Below, piece by piece: positions 23,904 to 32,260 of a stretch of 40,782 bases of DNA. How positions within the stretch are numbered: position 1 is the stretch's first letter; each line of letters opens with the position of its first letter. This DNA is from Nostoc sp. NMS9 (GTDB lineage: Bacteria > Cyanobacteriota > Cyanobacteriia > Cyanobacteriales > Nostocaceae). The stretch spans positions 4,147 to 44,928 of the forward strand of contig NZ_JABXKL010000042.1 of assembly GCF_017114995.1 (NCBI RefSeq), read 5' to 3'. The notes beneath the pieces were generated by a model, which saw only the letters and a program-made list of their open reading frames with translations, was not told the origin of the DNA and ran no database searches. The translations under genes and the position numbers were made by a program.

Positions 23904-24242
23904 TCAATCCTCTACTTCCGGCTCACCAATTGTCTTCTGTGCGCCATGACGAATATGGAGAATTCTCACCGTTGGAACAGGCTGATCTTCAAGAACCGTA
24001 AATAGAATACGATAGGTTTGTTTTCCTTGCCCGTAAAGAAGCTGACGAATTTCTTGACTAAAGAAGGCATCCTCTCGAGCGATTGGACAGCGCCGAGGCA
24101 TTTCTTGCAGAGAGACGATTGCTTTAATCAGCCCTTGATACCAGAGTTGGGCGCGTTCATCTGTGGTAAACTGAGAAAAACTTAAGAATGCAGCATCCGC
24201 TTCGGCTTTCGCAATGCTAGAGAAATCAATGCGGTACGTCAT
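23904..24242 (-). CDS. RelE/ParE-type toxin
   Basis: A 112-residue protein with the compact fold pattern of the family: an N-terminal strand (YRIDFSSIAKAEADAAF), two helices (LWYQGLIKAIVSLQEMP), then strands with the conserved basic residues RQLLYGQGKQTYRILFTVLE and VRILHIRHGAQ. Such toxins either cleave mRNA on the ribosome (RelE) or act on gyrase (ParE); which one applies cannot be told here. It overlaps the antitoxin gene by 4 bp (ATGA) and is translated after it. Confidence 0.87.
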   Translation of the reverse strand: MTYRIDFSSIAKAEADAAFLSFSQFTTDERAQLWYQGLIKAIVSLQEMPRRCPIAREDAFFSQEIRQLLYGQGKQTYRILFTVLEDQPVPTVRILHIRHGAQKTIGEPEVED

Positions 24243-24493
24243 GCTTCAAGAGACAACCCATATTTCTGATTTTGTTCAGCAATGAAGTCCTCTAAACTCG
24301 AAAATTGTCCTTGCTCAAAATCATCAAGCCCACGTTGGATTCCCTTTAAAGCCTCAAAAAAATCTTGATCGTCCAAACTCAGTCCTAAAGTCAGCACCGC
24401 TAGCGCCATTTGCGAAATATCTTGTCCAGTACTTTCAGCACGCTGTCGCAGCAGTGCCTCAACTTTCGGTGGCAGATCAAGTGTAATGGACAT
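24239..24493 (-). CDS. Antitoxin of the RelE/ParE-type pair
   Basis: An 84-residue protein from ATG 24493 (MSITLDLPPKVEALLRQRA); an ORF start at 24565 is too early and would include a dispersed-repeat-derived, Arg-rich leader. The N-terminus is a ribbon-helix-helix-like DNA-binding segment (strand SITLDLP, then helix, GQDISQMALAVLTLGL). The acidic C-terminal half (FEQGQFSSLEDFIAEQNQ) should bind the toxin. The pair normally represses its own promoter, located within 24494-24600. Confidence 0.85.
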   Translation of the reverse strand: MSITLDLPPKVEALLRQRAESTGQDISQMALAVLTLGLSLDDQDFFEALKGIQRGLDDFEQGQFSSLEDFIAEQNQKYGLSLEA

Positions 24494-24673
24494 TGTGAGT
24501 TTTCCGAGCGTGATACTGGTTTTATTATAGCGATGCCTGCGGCGGGCGTAGCTGCGGCATCTCATAGATTGGGTAAAGCGGACTGCTTCTTATTAAAACA
24601 TTAATCGTTCAATGAAAATTATAGACGTTAAGATTAAACAAATTGTGTCCCAAATTCTTATGGAGTTTCTGGG

Positions 24674-24910
24674 ATGAATAGTGGCTTAACTTATGAGCAA
24701 GAAACCTTTGTGCAAGATAGTATTCCTGTTAGATTGGGAAAATTGGCAACTAATTTAGCACGGATAAGTCAACTTTTCAGTGACTCTACGGATGAGGATG
24801 TGGTCAAAAGCCTGATTAGAGAGACTATGTATTTTATTGAGTGGATAGGCCCAGATATAGATATTGACAATGCTTTTGAGTTAGCAAACTACTCTAGCCA
24901 CCAGCTGTAA
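24674..24910 (+). CDS. Small helical protein, unknown
   Basis: A 78-residue acidic protein (LTYEQETFVQDSIPVRLGKL; DEDVVKSLIRETMYFIEWIG) made of three predicted helices. It resembles short conserved cyanobacterial proteins, but I cannot name a family. Its last seven residues (NYSSHQL) are read from sequence that also codes, on the other strand, for the end of the truncated helicase, so its natural C-terminus may have been altered when the helicase fragment arrived. Confidence 0.55.
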   Translation: MNSGLTYEQETFVQDSIPVRLGKLATNLARISQLFSDSTDEDVVKSLIRETMYFIEWIGPDIDIDNAFELANYSSHQL

Positions 24911-25981
24911 CGCTCTCATAATTTGATGCCCAAAACTGTGGATAGCAATCAAGGGACTGGAATATTCCCACAACTGTTGATAGCCTGGTGGAATTGGTTC
25001 TCCACTGCGGGTTAAATTGGTTCTAGTTTCCAAGGCATTGTGCTGGAGGTATTGCCGCGCACTTGAGTTAATCGCTACTTTTACCATTGGTGCTGAAAAT
25101 TGAGTACGGAAAGGCTGCTCAAACTTTTCTTCTGAGAGGGTTTTCACAATTACAGCTTTGCGTGTGAGTTTGCTACAAAGTGGACAACGACGTTCTTTAG
25201 GTAGCGGCTCTTTGTAGTTAAGACACCGTTTGTTCAAACAAGTCTGCTCATAGATTTGGGTCATTAAACTGTAACCACTGGTAATATGTTTAACTTCACC
25301 AAAACTAAGTTCTAGGGTTAAGTATTCCTGACAGTCATCAACTTCACTGACTTGAGAAAACAGCAATGGTAACTTCACCGGATCTGTTAGCACTGTTAGG
25401 CTGCTGGTTTCTGATTCTGTAACTGCAACTGTAAACAGTGGGCTATCTGCTGTCTGTTTTAAAATTGCTTGCTTGCTGTTCAAGTCAAGGGAGATGCACT
25501 GATAAGTCAGCATTCGTCCATTGGCATCTTGTCGTTTATAGATGGCTTGGGGATGGACTTCCCGGTGAGCAATATCCTCTGAGATTTCCTCTAGTTCTTC
25601 CCCAGATTCTGCATCTACTAGCTTGATGGTAGTTTGGGATAAGCCACCCCGAAAGTTAACATCTTTATGGGGATAACCCTTTGCCCACAGCCCATTACGA
25701 CCTTTATTTAGATGCCCTTGGGCTAACAGGAGTTTTGCTACCTCGTAAGCTGCTGTGCCAAAGTAGTGCTTGATTTTATTAGTAGGAATACCAGTTTCTG
25801 CGGCTGCACACATCAAATGTTTAGCAGCAAAGATGGGATATTCGTCATTAAAGAAGACTTCCTCAGCTTCTGGCGATACCAGCATTTCTGGATGTTCTGC
25901 TACATAGCAGTCTATGGGATTGAGAGCATTGGGAAGCAGCACTGTCAGTCCAGACTGAGAACGTCCGGCGCGACCACTGCT
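24881..25981 (-). pseudogene. DEAH helicase (MrfA/Hrq1-like) fragment, both ends lost
   Basis: The open frame starts at 25981, directly behind a TAA, and its first residues are SSGRAGRSQSG: helicase motif VI of superfamily 2. A GTG at 25942 could start translation after the motif. What follows (DCYVAEHPE; FAAKHLMCAAAETGI; GGLSQTTIKLVDAESGE; a four-Cys metal site CLNKRCLNY ... RRCPLC; and IAIHSFGHQIMRAL) matches the C-terminal half of MrfA/Hrq1-type repair helicases with the beginning of DUF1998. Both RecA cores up to motif VI are missing and DUF1998 is cut short. It cannot be a working helicase. Confidence 0.8.
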
Positions 25982-26122
25982 TTACTGGCTTCGATTACTG
26001 GTTTTAGTTTCTACATCCATGTAATCGATACAAGCAACTCTGACTCACGGTCAACGACTATAAAGATAGGAGTTGACCTGACACTGAGAGGAGGTTTACC
26101 TAAGTCTAAATAAGTAGTTACG

Positions 26123-26160
26123 CCCTTAACTGTTGGATACAACAGTTAAGGGTTTATTTT
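26123..26160 (+). terminator. Strong intrinsic terminator
   Basis: CCCTTAACTGTTG (26123-26135), loop GATA, CAACAGTTAAGGG (26140-26152), a perfect 13-bp stem, then TTTATTTT. The T-tract is on the plus strand, yet no plus-strand gene precedes it; only a relic reading (to TAA at 26113) ends 10 bp upstream. In the minus direction an A/T-rich stretch without a U-run follows. Confidence 0.75.
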
Positions 26161-26308
26161 ATTGTTTATCGCAACGCCGAGATGAAGAAAGGTTAACGCC
26201 CATCTCTCCCAAACTTTTTCGTTCTCCTGTACCATTAAAGCCAAAAAGACCTTTGCTGTAAATAAACCAAAGTTTGTCAATCTTGACTGTTGGAACATCA
26301 CTTTTGTT
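26159..26308 (-). pseudogene. Possible GUN4-like coding relic
   Basis: A 49-codon open stretch without a start, reading VKIDKLWFIYSKGLFGF, which resembles the end of GUN4 domains (ID-LW--YS-G-FGF). It adjoins the stop codon of the ParM-like gene. The match is short and judged by eye. Confidence 0.3.
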
Positions 26309-27833
26309 ACCCAGCAGCGCGAATAGCAGCAGACAATTTCGCCTCCCCGTAAATATACTGCCCTAAAGCATTAGCTTGACGAGACGGTGCAGCTAAATAG
26401 GAATTAATTCTAGCTTCCTTGAGCAGACGTTGAACATCGTCCCAGAAGAATTCACCACCCCCACCTGTAATAATTACATCTGTCACTCGCTCTGGCAACA
26501 AAGCTAGTACGCGACGACAAATTTCCCTAGAAAACATCTCTGTGAGATTGGGGAGAAAATCGTCTAAGTTAGTGGGTTTGCTTGCGCCTTTAGGAAGATA
26601 AAAACGCTCACCTCTGGGTTTGTTTACAGCAGAAATCAGTCCTAATGATTGACTATCAGCGTCTTCTATTTCTGCCGCAATAAGCTTATAAAAAAAGTTC
26701 ATACCAAAGTATTCGCTCTTAGAAGCATCTTTAACAAACCGGAAGTTATCTACCATGACCATATTAATGTTTTGATGACCAATATCAAAAATAGCCACGG
26801 GAATTTTTGTAAAATCGGGACTGACTCTTGCTTTCTTTGGTTGAGCTTCAGTCCAGAGCAAACTACCATAACCTTCTGGCATTACGCATACCTTAGTAAT
26901 ATTCAAATATATGGATTCACCACGAAAGGTTATTAAATGGGGACCAGCAATCATACTAATTAACTGTGCTTTATCTAGCTCAAATTCTTTTAAGGAGAAG
27001 AAAGGTAAACCTATCACTACGGATATTTCATCTTTAAGTTTAAAATAGGCAGCACTTGCCAAAACTTTGATCAATGCAGATTCAAGCTTATATTGTCCAA
27101 CACAGAGATTTGCACCAAAGTCAGATGCTAATTGACCAACAGCATAACCACTACCTTGATGTTCCATCCACAAATCCATTAAGGGGTCAGTAGCTTTAGG
27201 TTCAAAAAGACCCCCACGAGTTTGTTCAAATGAGATTTGCTTCACATTGGCAGGAATAAACACCACATTATTAGGTTCGCGGCTCACACAAGTCTTTGTG
27301 CTGGTTCTGCCTAAATCAACACTGAGAACACTGAGAATAGTTTTATTTTCAACATCGTTGGGTTTTACAGTGTTGATTTGTTTAGTTGCTTCTATTGCTT
27401 TTAAAAGACGTGCATAGTAGTCATCAGGAACAAGAATTAACTCCTCTTTTAATTGGTAGAGAACTTGGTTAGTTTGTTCCACTGCTGTTTGAAATCTATT
27501 TAAAGCATCTGCTGTTGATTCTCTATCAATCTCCCACATTAAGGAAATGAGATTTTGTTGCAATCGCACTGCCAAACGCAAACAGTCTTTTTCTACTTCA
27601 TTTAATGCGTGTTGACGAGTTAAATCATTAATATGCCTTTTGCTTTCATCAGCAAATTCATAATATTTCTTCTCTAAATTTGCGTATTTATCCGTTAATT
27701 CATTTGCAACTTGTCTATGATGCTTGGCTGCTTGTCTGTCTTTTTCGCCAGTAGCATGAGCAGTAAAAGCACCTGCAACAGCACCAACCGCCGCCCCTAA
27801 AGCACCGAATAGAAGAGGAATTATAAAAATCAT
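26307..27833 (-). CDS. Membrane-anchored coiled-coil ParM/StbA-like actin ATPase
   Basis: A 508-residue protein with three parts. Residues 1-26 (MIFIIPLLFGALGAAVGAVA) are a Gly/Ala-rich transmembrane or glycine-zipper segment. Residues about 30-150 are charged and helical (coiled coil). From about 165 comes an actin-like ATPase: phosphate-1 DLGRTSTK (173-180), a middle EGYGSLLW region, phosphate-2 AIFDIGHQN (about 345-353) and the adenosine motif VIITGGGGEFFWDD (about 453-466). ParM-type actins push or pull plasmids apart; those known are soluble, so the membrane anchor is unusual. No ParR-like adaptor gene is seen. It lies 19 bp behind the HNH membrane protein gene, in one transcript. Confidence 0.75.
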   Translation of the reverse strand: MIFIIPLLFGALGAAVGAVAGAFTAHATGEKDRQAAKHHRQVANELTDKYANLEKKYYEFADESKRHINDLTRQHALNEVEKDCLRLAVRLQQNLISLMWEIDRESTADALNRFQTAVEQTNQVLYQLKEELILVPDDYYARLLKAIEATKQINTVKPNDVENKTILSVLSVDLGRTSTKTCVSREPNNVVFIPANVKQISFEQTRGGLFEPKATDPLMDLWMEHQGSGYAVGQLASDFGANLCVGQYKLESALIKVLASAAYFKLKDEISVVIGLPFFSLKEFELDKAQLISMIAGPHLITFRGESIYLNITKVCVMPEGYGSLLWTEAQPKKARVSPDFTKIPVAIFDIGHQNINMVMVDNFRFVKDASKSEYFGMNFFYKLIAAEIEDADSQSLGLISAVNKPRGERFYLPKGASKPTNLDDFLPNLTEMFSREICRRVLALLPERVTDVIITGGGGEFFWDDVQRLLKEARINSYLAAPSRQANALGQYIYGEAKLSAAIRAAG

Positions 27834-27852
27834 ATAATTTTTGACTAATTAT

Positions 27853-28863
27853 CTAGGAATGAGGAGGAAGGCAAGGAAGTTGAGAATTAGGCAACAACTT
27901 ACTATCTGCTGATGTGAGTCCTAAAGATTGAGCAATAGCCACTGATTCACGTAACCGTTGCATAGCCCCTTCTATCCCCGGTGCAATTGGACGATTGCTA
28001 ATTTCTTGATTAATTGCTTCTGCTTCGGACAAAAATTCTAGATTTTTCTGATGTTCATAAATCAGTTCATTTTCAATTGCTTGCAAATTCGCTAGTTCTT
28101 GCTGAGTTAAAGACTCGAAATATACTCTTACATCCTGTTTATGGTCATCAAGGATTTTGAAAAACTCGTAAACCATACCCACAGCACCAACAACACCTAA
28201 AACTGGTGCTGCTGCGGTTAAAGCGATCGCAATTGGTGGACAAGCTGCTACTACTGCTGTAGTTGCAAATGCCGTTGCACCCCCAACTGCACCACCCATG
28301 ACGGTATCTTTTAATGTTGCTGTAGTCGCTTCCTGTGCAGAAATTTCGCCTCGGACTACACGCAGTGCATTAGCTAGAAGCGAAAAAGGTGCGGCTGTCA
28401 CTGCACCAACAGCAGCCCCCAAAGGTGCAGCTTGAAAACCTGCTTTAACAGCACCTGCCAGGTTGTCAAACTGCAATTTGGCATTCAGTCTCATTTGTTC
28501 CTGCCAACTCATGGTTTTATCACCACGAGTGATGTTGTCTTTGGCATTCTCCCATTTGATATTGTTGGGGTTATTAGACCCTCCTTTGCTGTGGGGTTTG
28601 ATATGACTAGCGTGTTTATCAGATAGATATTGTTCGGCATTACTAGCCGCAGATTTGCCGTCAACACCTGCGCGTTGAGATGGGGGAATTTTCTCTAACA
28701 TTTCTTGGGCTTGCACCCTGCTTCTTGTCGGTTCACCAGGTCGAATCCCACCTTTATATAATCTACGCGCCGCACTTAAAGGTAAATCCTGTAAATTAGC
28801 GTGGTGAATGTTGGTTGTAGCAGCAGCGTTGACAGCAGAATTAGGGTGGGAATCGTCAGACAT
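27853..28863 (-). CDS. HNH nuclease-like protein with hydrophobic membrane segments
   Basis: A 336-residue protein. Residues 84-114 (HASHIKPHSKGGSNNPNNI ... DNITRG) fit the HNH beta-beta-alpha metal finger, with H87, N101 and N110 as candidate signature residues. Then come two Gly/Ala-rich hydrophobic stretches (about 144-166 and 187-240, e.g. AAPVLGVVGAVGMVYEFF) typical of membrane insertion, and a C-terminal charged helix (about 245-300). The pairing of a DNA-cutting finger with membrane segments resembles effector or toxin proteins, but the substrate is unknown. A ribosome-binding-like AAAGG precedes ATG 28863. It is 93 bp behind holA and immediately ahead of the actin-like gene. Confidence 0.65.
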   Translation of the reverse strand: MSDDSHPNSAVNAAATTNIHHANLQDLPLSAARRLYKGGIRPGEPTRSRVQAQEMLEKIPPSQRAGVDGKSAASNAEQYLSDKHASHIKPHSKGGSNNPNNIKWENAKDNITRGDKTMSWQEQMRLNAKLQFDNLAGAVKAGFQAAPLGAAVGAVTAAPFSLLANALRVVRGEISAQEATTATLKDTVMGGAVGGATAFATTAVVAACPPIAIALTAAAPVLGVVGAVGMVYEFFKILDDHKQDVRVYFESLTQQELANLQAIENELIYEHQKNLEFLSEAEAINQEISNRPIAPGIEGAMQRLRESVAIAQSLGLTSADSKLLPNSQLPCLPPHS

Positions 28864-28956
28864 GAGTGATTACCTTTCGTATCTAGTTTATTCTTTGAAA
28901 TTTGCTAATACGCTTCCATCCAATTTGACAGAAGCGTTTAGTAACATAAATTATAC

Positions 28957-29937
28957 TCAAGACTGAAAGTTTCTACTAATACTGAGAATTGTTGGCAGTA
29001 AATTTTTACCTGACGCTCGATTACTTGAAGAGGTTGCGCTATCAACACCTTTCTTGATAGACATCTCTAAATCCAGCACCATAATCACTGCTTTAGCTAA
29101 AGCGTTAATGCTTGTATTTGCTACCTCCTGACGCAAGTAGTAAATGCGATTAGGATTGCTGATACTGCACAGTTGAGCTAATTCACTATCTTTCTTAACC
29201 CCAGAAACAATCGCAGACTTAACCCACAGCCAAGTTCTAAACTGTGTTAAGAGAGTAGCAACAATCACCATTAATGGTTCCGAGCGTGACAGTAAATCAT
29301 CCAGCAGGTGCAAAACTTGATTGCTTTCTCCTTGGCGAATAGCAGATGCCAGTTGTAGGCTATTCTGAGTCTGACATGGCACTAACTCTTTTACTTCTGC
29401 AAGTTCAAGTTGTCTGCCAGTACCATAAATATACAGTTTGCGTAACTCTGTGGCTGCACGAGTCATGTCGTTACCAATTGCTTCTGCTAGATATTCCACT
29501 GCATCCTTTGACAGCACCAGCTTGATTTTTTTAGCCTGAGTAGCGATCGCCTTCTCAATCAAATCAGTACGCCAAGGTGGTATCAATGAAAACTCAAAGA
29601 ACTTGGCATACTTGACAAGATGTTTGTAAATCTTCAGGCGCTTATCTACATTAGTGGCGACAAACACCAGAATTGTGAATTCAGGCACTTGAACAAGCTG
29701 CTGCAAAGTTTCCAGCTCAGTATCACCCCACTGCTTGAGGTGGCAATTTTCCACAATCACCAGTTTTTTACCACCTGTCAGGGAACGAGTGCGAGCTACA
29801 CTGATAGCTTGGTCAAGGTGAGCGGCTGGAAATCGGTGATAGCAAAGTGTGAGCCATTGGGCATCAATCTCTGCTTTGTATTGGTTCAGTCGTTCCTGAA
29901 TAGCGTGTTGGTCGTCGCCTGTCAGCAAGACAATCAT
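28957..29937 (-). CDS. holA: DNA polymerase III delta subunit (clamp-loader)
   Basis: A 326-residue protein, normal HolA length. Delta is the clamp-loader subunit that opens the beta ring; it has an AAA+ fold without Walker A. Seen: the N-terminal VLLTGDDQHAIQERL, LTGGKKLVIVENCHLKQW in the first domain, VLSKDAVEYLAEAIGNDMTR, where family members have the D-(M/L)-x-x-(A/L) segment, and the C-terminal collar helices (LLSRSEPLMVIVATLLTQFR). Its ATG overlaps the dnaX stop by 4 bp. Chromosomal cyanobacterial holA genes are not usually coupled to dnaX, so this is an accessory set. Confidence 0.88.
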   Translation of the reverse strand: MIVLLTGDDQHAIQERLNQYKAEIDAQWLTLCYHRFPAAHLDQAISVARTRSLTGGKKLVIVENCHLKQWGDTELETLQQLVQVPEFTILVFVATNVDKRLKIYKHLVKYAKFFEFSLIPPWRTDLIEKAIATQAKKIKLVLSKDAVEYLAEAIGNDMTRAATELRKLYIYGTGRQLELAEVKELVPCQTQNSLQLASAIRQGESNQVLHLLDDLLSRSEPLMVIVATLLTQFRTWLWVKSAIVSGVKKDSELAQLCSISNPNRIYYLRQEVANTSINALAKAVIMVLDLEMSIKKGVDSATSSSNRASGKNLLPTILSISRNFQS

Positions 29938-31430
29938 GCTTTTACCCTCCCATTACTGCTCTTGTTGGCAGTTTTAATTAATACAGTCATTGGTTGTTGA
30001 CTTTGGGTAGCTCGTTGCAGCATTTTAGCGATCGCCTCTTTACTACTCTCAAACTTCTTGAGGTAAGCTGGTGTAACCTCTAAAATTGCCTTGTCACCTT
30101 GCAATTTAACGAGATTTGCATGAGCCAACAGCTTTTGATTGCTGGGTTTAGCTGTATCCATCACAGAAAGCCAAATTTGAGCCAGGTTAGTAGTCTGGGG
30201 TGCAACTGTTGGTAACAATTTGTCATCTACAGGTTTAGCTGTCACCTTGTTTGTAGTGTATACTCCAACTGTCGGTAGCAACTTGCCGTCATGGACAGGT
30301 TTAGCAGTTAGCGTCTTGGTTGCACTGACAGGCAATAAACTGGGTATCAAGTTCAGTAAGCAAACTTCTAGCCACACAGCAGCATTTACTGTGTACCGCA
30401 GATAGTTTTCTGCTTTTTGTAACTCTGCTAGAGACAAATTCAGCGTCTCGAAATTCCAGTGATTTGCTAAAACCTTGAGTTGAGCATAGTTAATACAACC
30501 AGTTAGCAGGGATTGCTCTTGGGGTGCAGACTTGATAATCAGTAAATCTCGGTATGTTTGCAGTAAGTTGGAGAGAATCAATTTGGGCGTTTTTCCAGAA
30601 TCTACTAAAACTTTTGCTACTCGCAGCAAGTTAAAGGTGTTGTTAGTGGATATTGCCTGTAAAATTGACATTAATTCTGTTTCTGTCACACCACCAGCGA
30701 TTTCCATGACATGATTGGCAGTGATATCTTCATCTAAAAGACTCACCTGACCCAGTAATTGCAGTGCATCCCGTAGTCCACCATCGCTGAGTCGTGCGAT
30801 CGCGGTCAGTGCCTCATCATCAATAGAAATAGATTCTGCATCTGCTACAATACTGAGGTGCTGCACAATTGCCTGAACAGACAAAGTGCGGAAATTAAAC
30901 ACCTGACAACGGCTGACAATGGTAGGTAACACCTTGTGCAGTTCTGTTGTGCAGAGAATGAAAACAACATGAGGTGGCGGTTCTTCAATACACTTAAGTA
31001 AGGCATTGAAGGCGTTACCAGTTAGACAATGGCACTCATCGAGAATAAAAATTCGATAACGTCCTGCAACAGGTGCTAAGGTACTGCGCTCAATTAAAGC
31101 ACGGGCATCATCTACACCATTATTAGAAGCAGCATCAATTTCACTGACATCTAGGCTATTACTGGTTTCAATTGAACGGCAGGATTGACAAATACCACAA
31201 GGTTGGTCAGTTGGTTTTTTAGTGTTGAGGCAATTAAGGGATTTAGCAAATATCCGAGCAGTTGAGGTTTTACCTGTGCCTCTAGAACCTGTGAATAAAT
31301 AAGCTGGTGCAATTTGCAGGTATTTGACAGCATTAGTCAGAGCAGTTTTGATGTAGGGCTGTCCAACTAATTCGGCTATTGTCTGGGGTCTATATTTTTG
31401 ATGTAGGGCGATTGTAGACATAGGATTCAT
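29934..31430 (-). CDS. dnaX: DNA polymerase III gamma/tau-like clamp-loader ATPase
   Basis: A 498-residue protein. Walker A GSRGTGKT is at 48-55, zinc-ligand cysteines C67, C78, C81 and C84 are all present, Walker B is FILDECHCL (DECH 131-134, where most DnaX have DEVH), and sensor 1/arginine finger SRCQ follows near 175. A Lys/Thr-rich linker (about 365-415) contains a short internal repeat (KPV-D-KLLPTV twice). The C-terminal 80 residues could be the delta/DnaE-binding region. No intein, unlike the chromosomal DnaX of many cyanobacteria. Upstream 31431-31724 has no gene; the promoter should lie there. Coupled to holA. Confidence 0.92.
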   Translation of the reverse strand: MNPMSTIALHQKYRPQTIAELVGQPYIKTALTNAVKYLQIAPAYLFTGSRGTGKTSTARIFAKSLNCLNTKKPTDQPCGICQSCRSIETSNSLDVSEIDAASNNGVDDARALIERSTLAPVAGRYRIFILDECHCLTGNAFNALLKCIEEPPPHVVFILCTTELHKVLPTIVSRCQVFNFRTLSVQAIVQHLSIVADAESISIDDEALTAIARLSDGGLRDALQLLGQVSLLDEDITANHVMEIAGGVTETELMSILQAISTNNTFNLLRVAKVLVDSGKTPKLILSNLLQTYRDLLIIKSAPQEQSLLTGCINYAQLKVLANHWNFETLNLSLAELQKAENYLRYTVNAAVWLEVCLLNLIPSLLPVSATKTLTAKPVHDGKLLPTVGVYTTNKVTAKPVDDKLLPTVAPQTTNLAQIWLSVMDTAKPSNQKLLAHANLVKLQGDKAILEVTPAYLKKFESSKEAIAKMLQRATQSQQPMTVLIKTANKSSNGRVKA

Positions 31431-31724
31431 TAACCTTAAGTTGTCGCCCTTACCCCTGTTAAGGGGGTGTAATTTTGACTCTAAAATAGGCTGATTGGAG
31501 TCACCGTGGTCGGGTAGCAGGATTTACCATACTCAGTGCTGAGTCCTGAGTGAATTAAAAAGTACGACTGACTTATGTATTTGGTAAGAGCAACTCCCCT
31601 TGTGGGCGGAATCTTTTTATCAGGAGAAGGTTGATACTTCCCGAATTGTGAACGGTCTTTCAACTCAGCACTTGGAACGGGCTAAACGCCCCGCTACCGC
31701 TAACAGCACTCTTCATTTGCCTCC
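31431..31724. other. Upstream region of dnaX, no gene seen
   Basis: About 295 bp between dnaX and the orphan XisI gene. A short minus-strand ORF here (31481-31663) has no domain or start signal and is not supported. Fragments such as GGCTAAACGCCCCGCTACCGCTAACAGCACT belong to a common Nostoc dispersed module. Confidence 0.4.
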
Positions 31725-32078
31725 TTAAGCAGTAGCGAATTCTGTTAAACCTCGTTTACTGGGATGATGGAAACCCAAAACAATATCGGCTTGGGGTATT
31801 CCGGCTGATAGCAAATCATCAACAACGCATAAATTAGTTGCATCTTCTTCCACCCAAACTTTGCCGTTTTTAATGCAGAGATAGATGATAATATACTGTA
31901 TCTGCTTTTTGTCATCCCAGCCAAACCGAAACCAAAGATATTGATCCCTTGTTTCATCAAAAGCCAAGCGATCGCTTACTTCAATTCCCGTATCTTTTAT
32001 AACTTGAGTATTAGTAGTTTCGTAATACTCAGTCAATATCTTCTTGATAGCATTGCGGTATTGTTCTAGCTTATCCAT
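31725..32078 (-). CDS. xisI: Orphan XisI family protein
   Basis: A 117-residue XisI with the same landmarks as the copy at 18616-18954 (MDKLEQYRNAIKKIL at the start, ADIVLGFHHPSKRGLTEF at the end). A GAGGAAA ribosome-binding-like stretch precedes ATG. No xisH lies next to it; the following gene upstream is the Rpn pseudogene on the opposite strand. If XisI is the protective partner of XisH, an unpaired copy could act as a solitary antitoxin, which is an inference. Confidence 0.9.
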   Translation of the reverse strand: MDKLEQYRNAIKKILTEYYETTNTQVIKDTGIEVSDRLAFDETRDQYLWFRFGWDDKKQIQYIIIYLCIKNGKVWVEEDATNLCVVDDLLSAGIPQADIVLGFHHPSKRGLTEFATA

Positions 32079-32112
32079 TGCCGAATTTCCTCTTTTTAGA
32101 TTCTAAACACAC

Positions 32113-32260
32113 TTTTCTCATTTCTCGCATTTTTTGATAACGTTGTTTAATGTTCAATAATTTCTGTAAATTATTTGTATAAACCATTTTCTCATTTCTC
32201 GCATTTTTTGATAGAGTTGTTTAATGTTCGATAATCTGTGTAAATTCCTTGTAGAAAATT
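32113..32260 (+). repeat. Imperfect 74-bp tandem duplication covering the start of the Rpn gene
   Basis: Copy one is 32113-32186 and copy two 32187-32260. Both begin TTTTCTCATTTCTCGCATTT and both hold an ATG (32150 and 32224). The first copy opens MFNNFCKLFV and then stops at TAA; the second opens MFDNLCKFLVEN and continues into the gene. Confidence 0.8.

Noticed and set aside
23668..23949. Plus-strand ORFs over the small dispersed repeat
   Set aside because: They are translations of the repeat and have no start signal.
25981..26113. Plus-strand gene ending before the terminator at 26123
   Set aside because: The reading ...FYIHVIDTSNSDS... has no recognised family and its upstream part is antisense to the helicase fragment.
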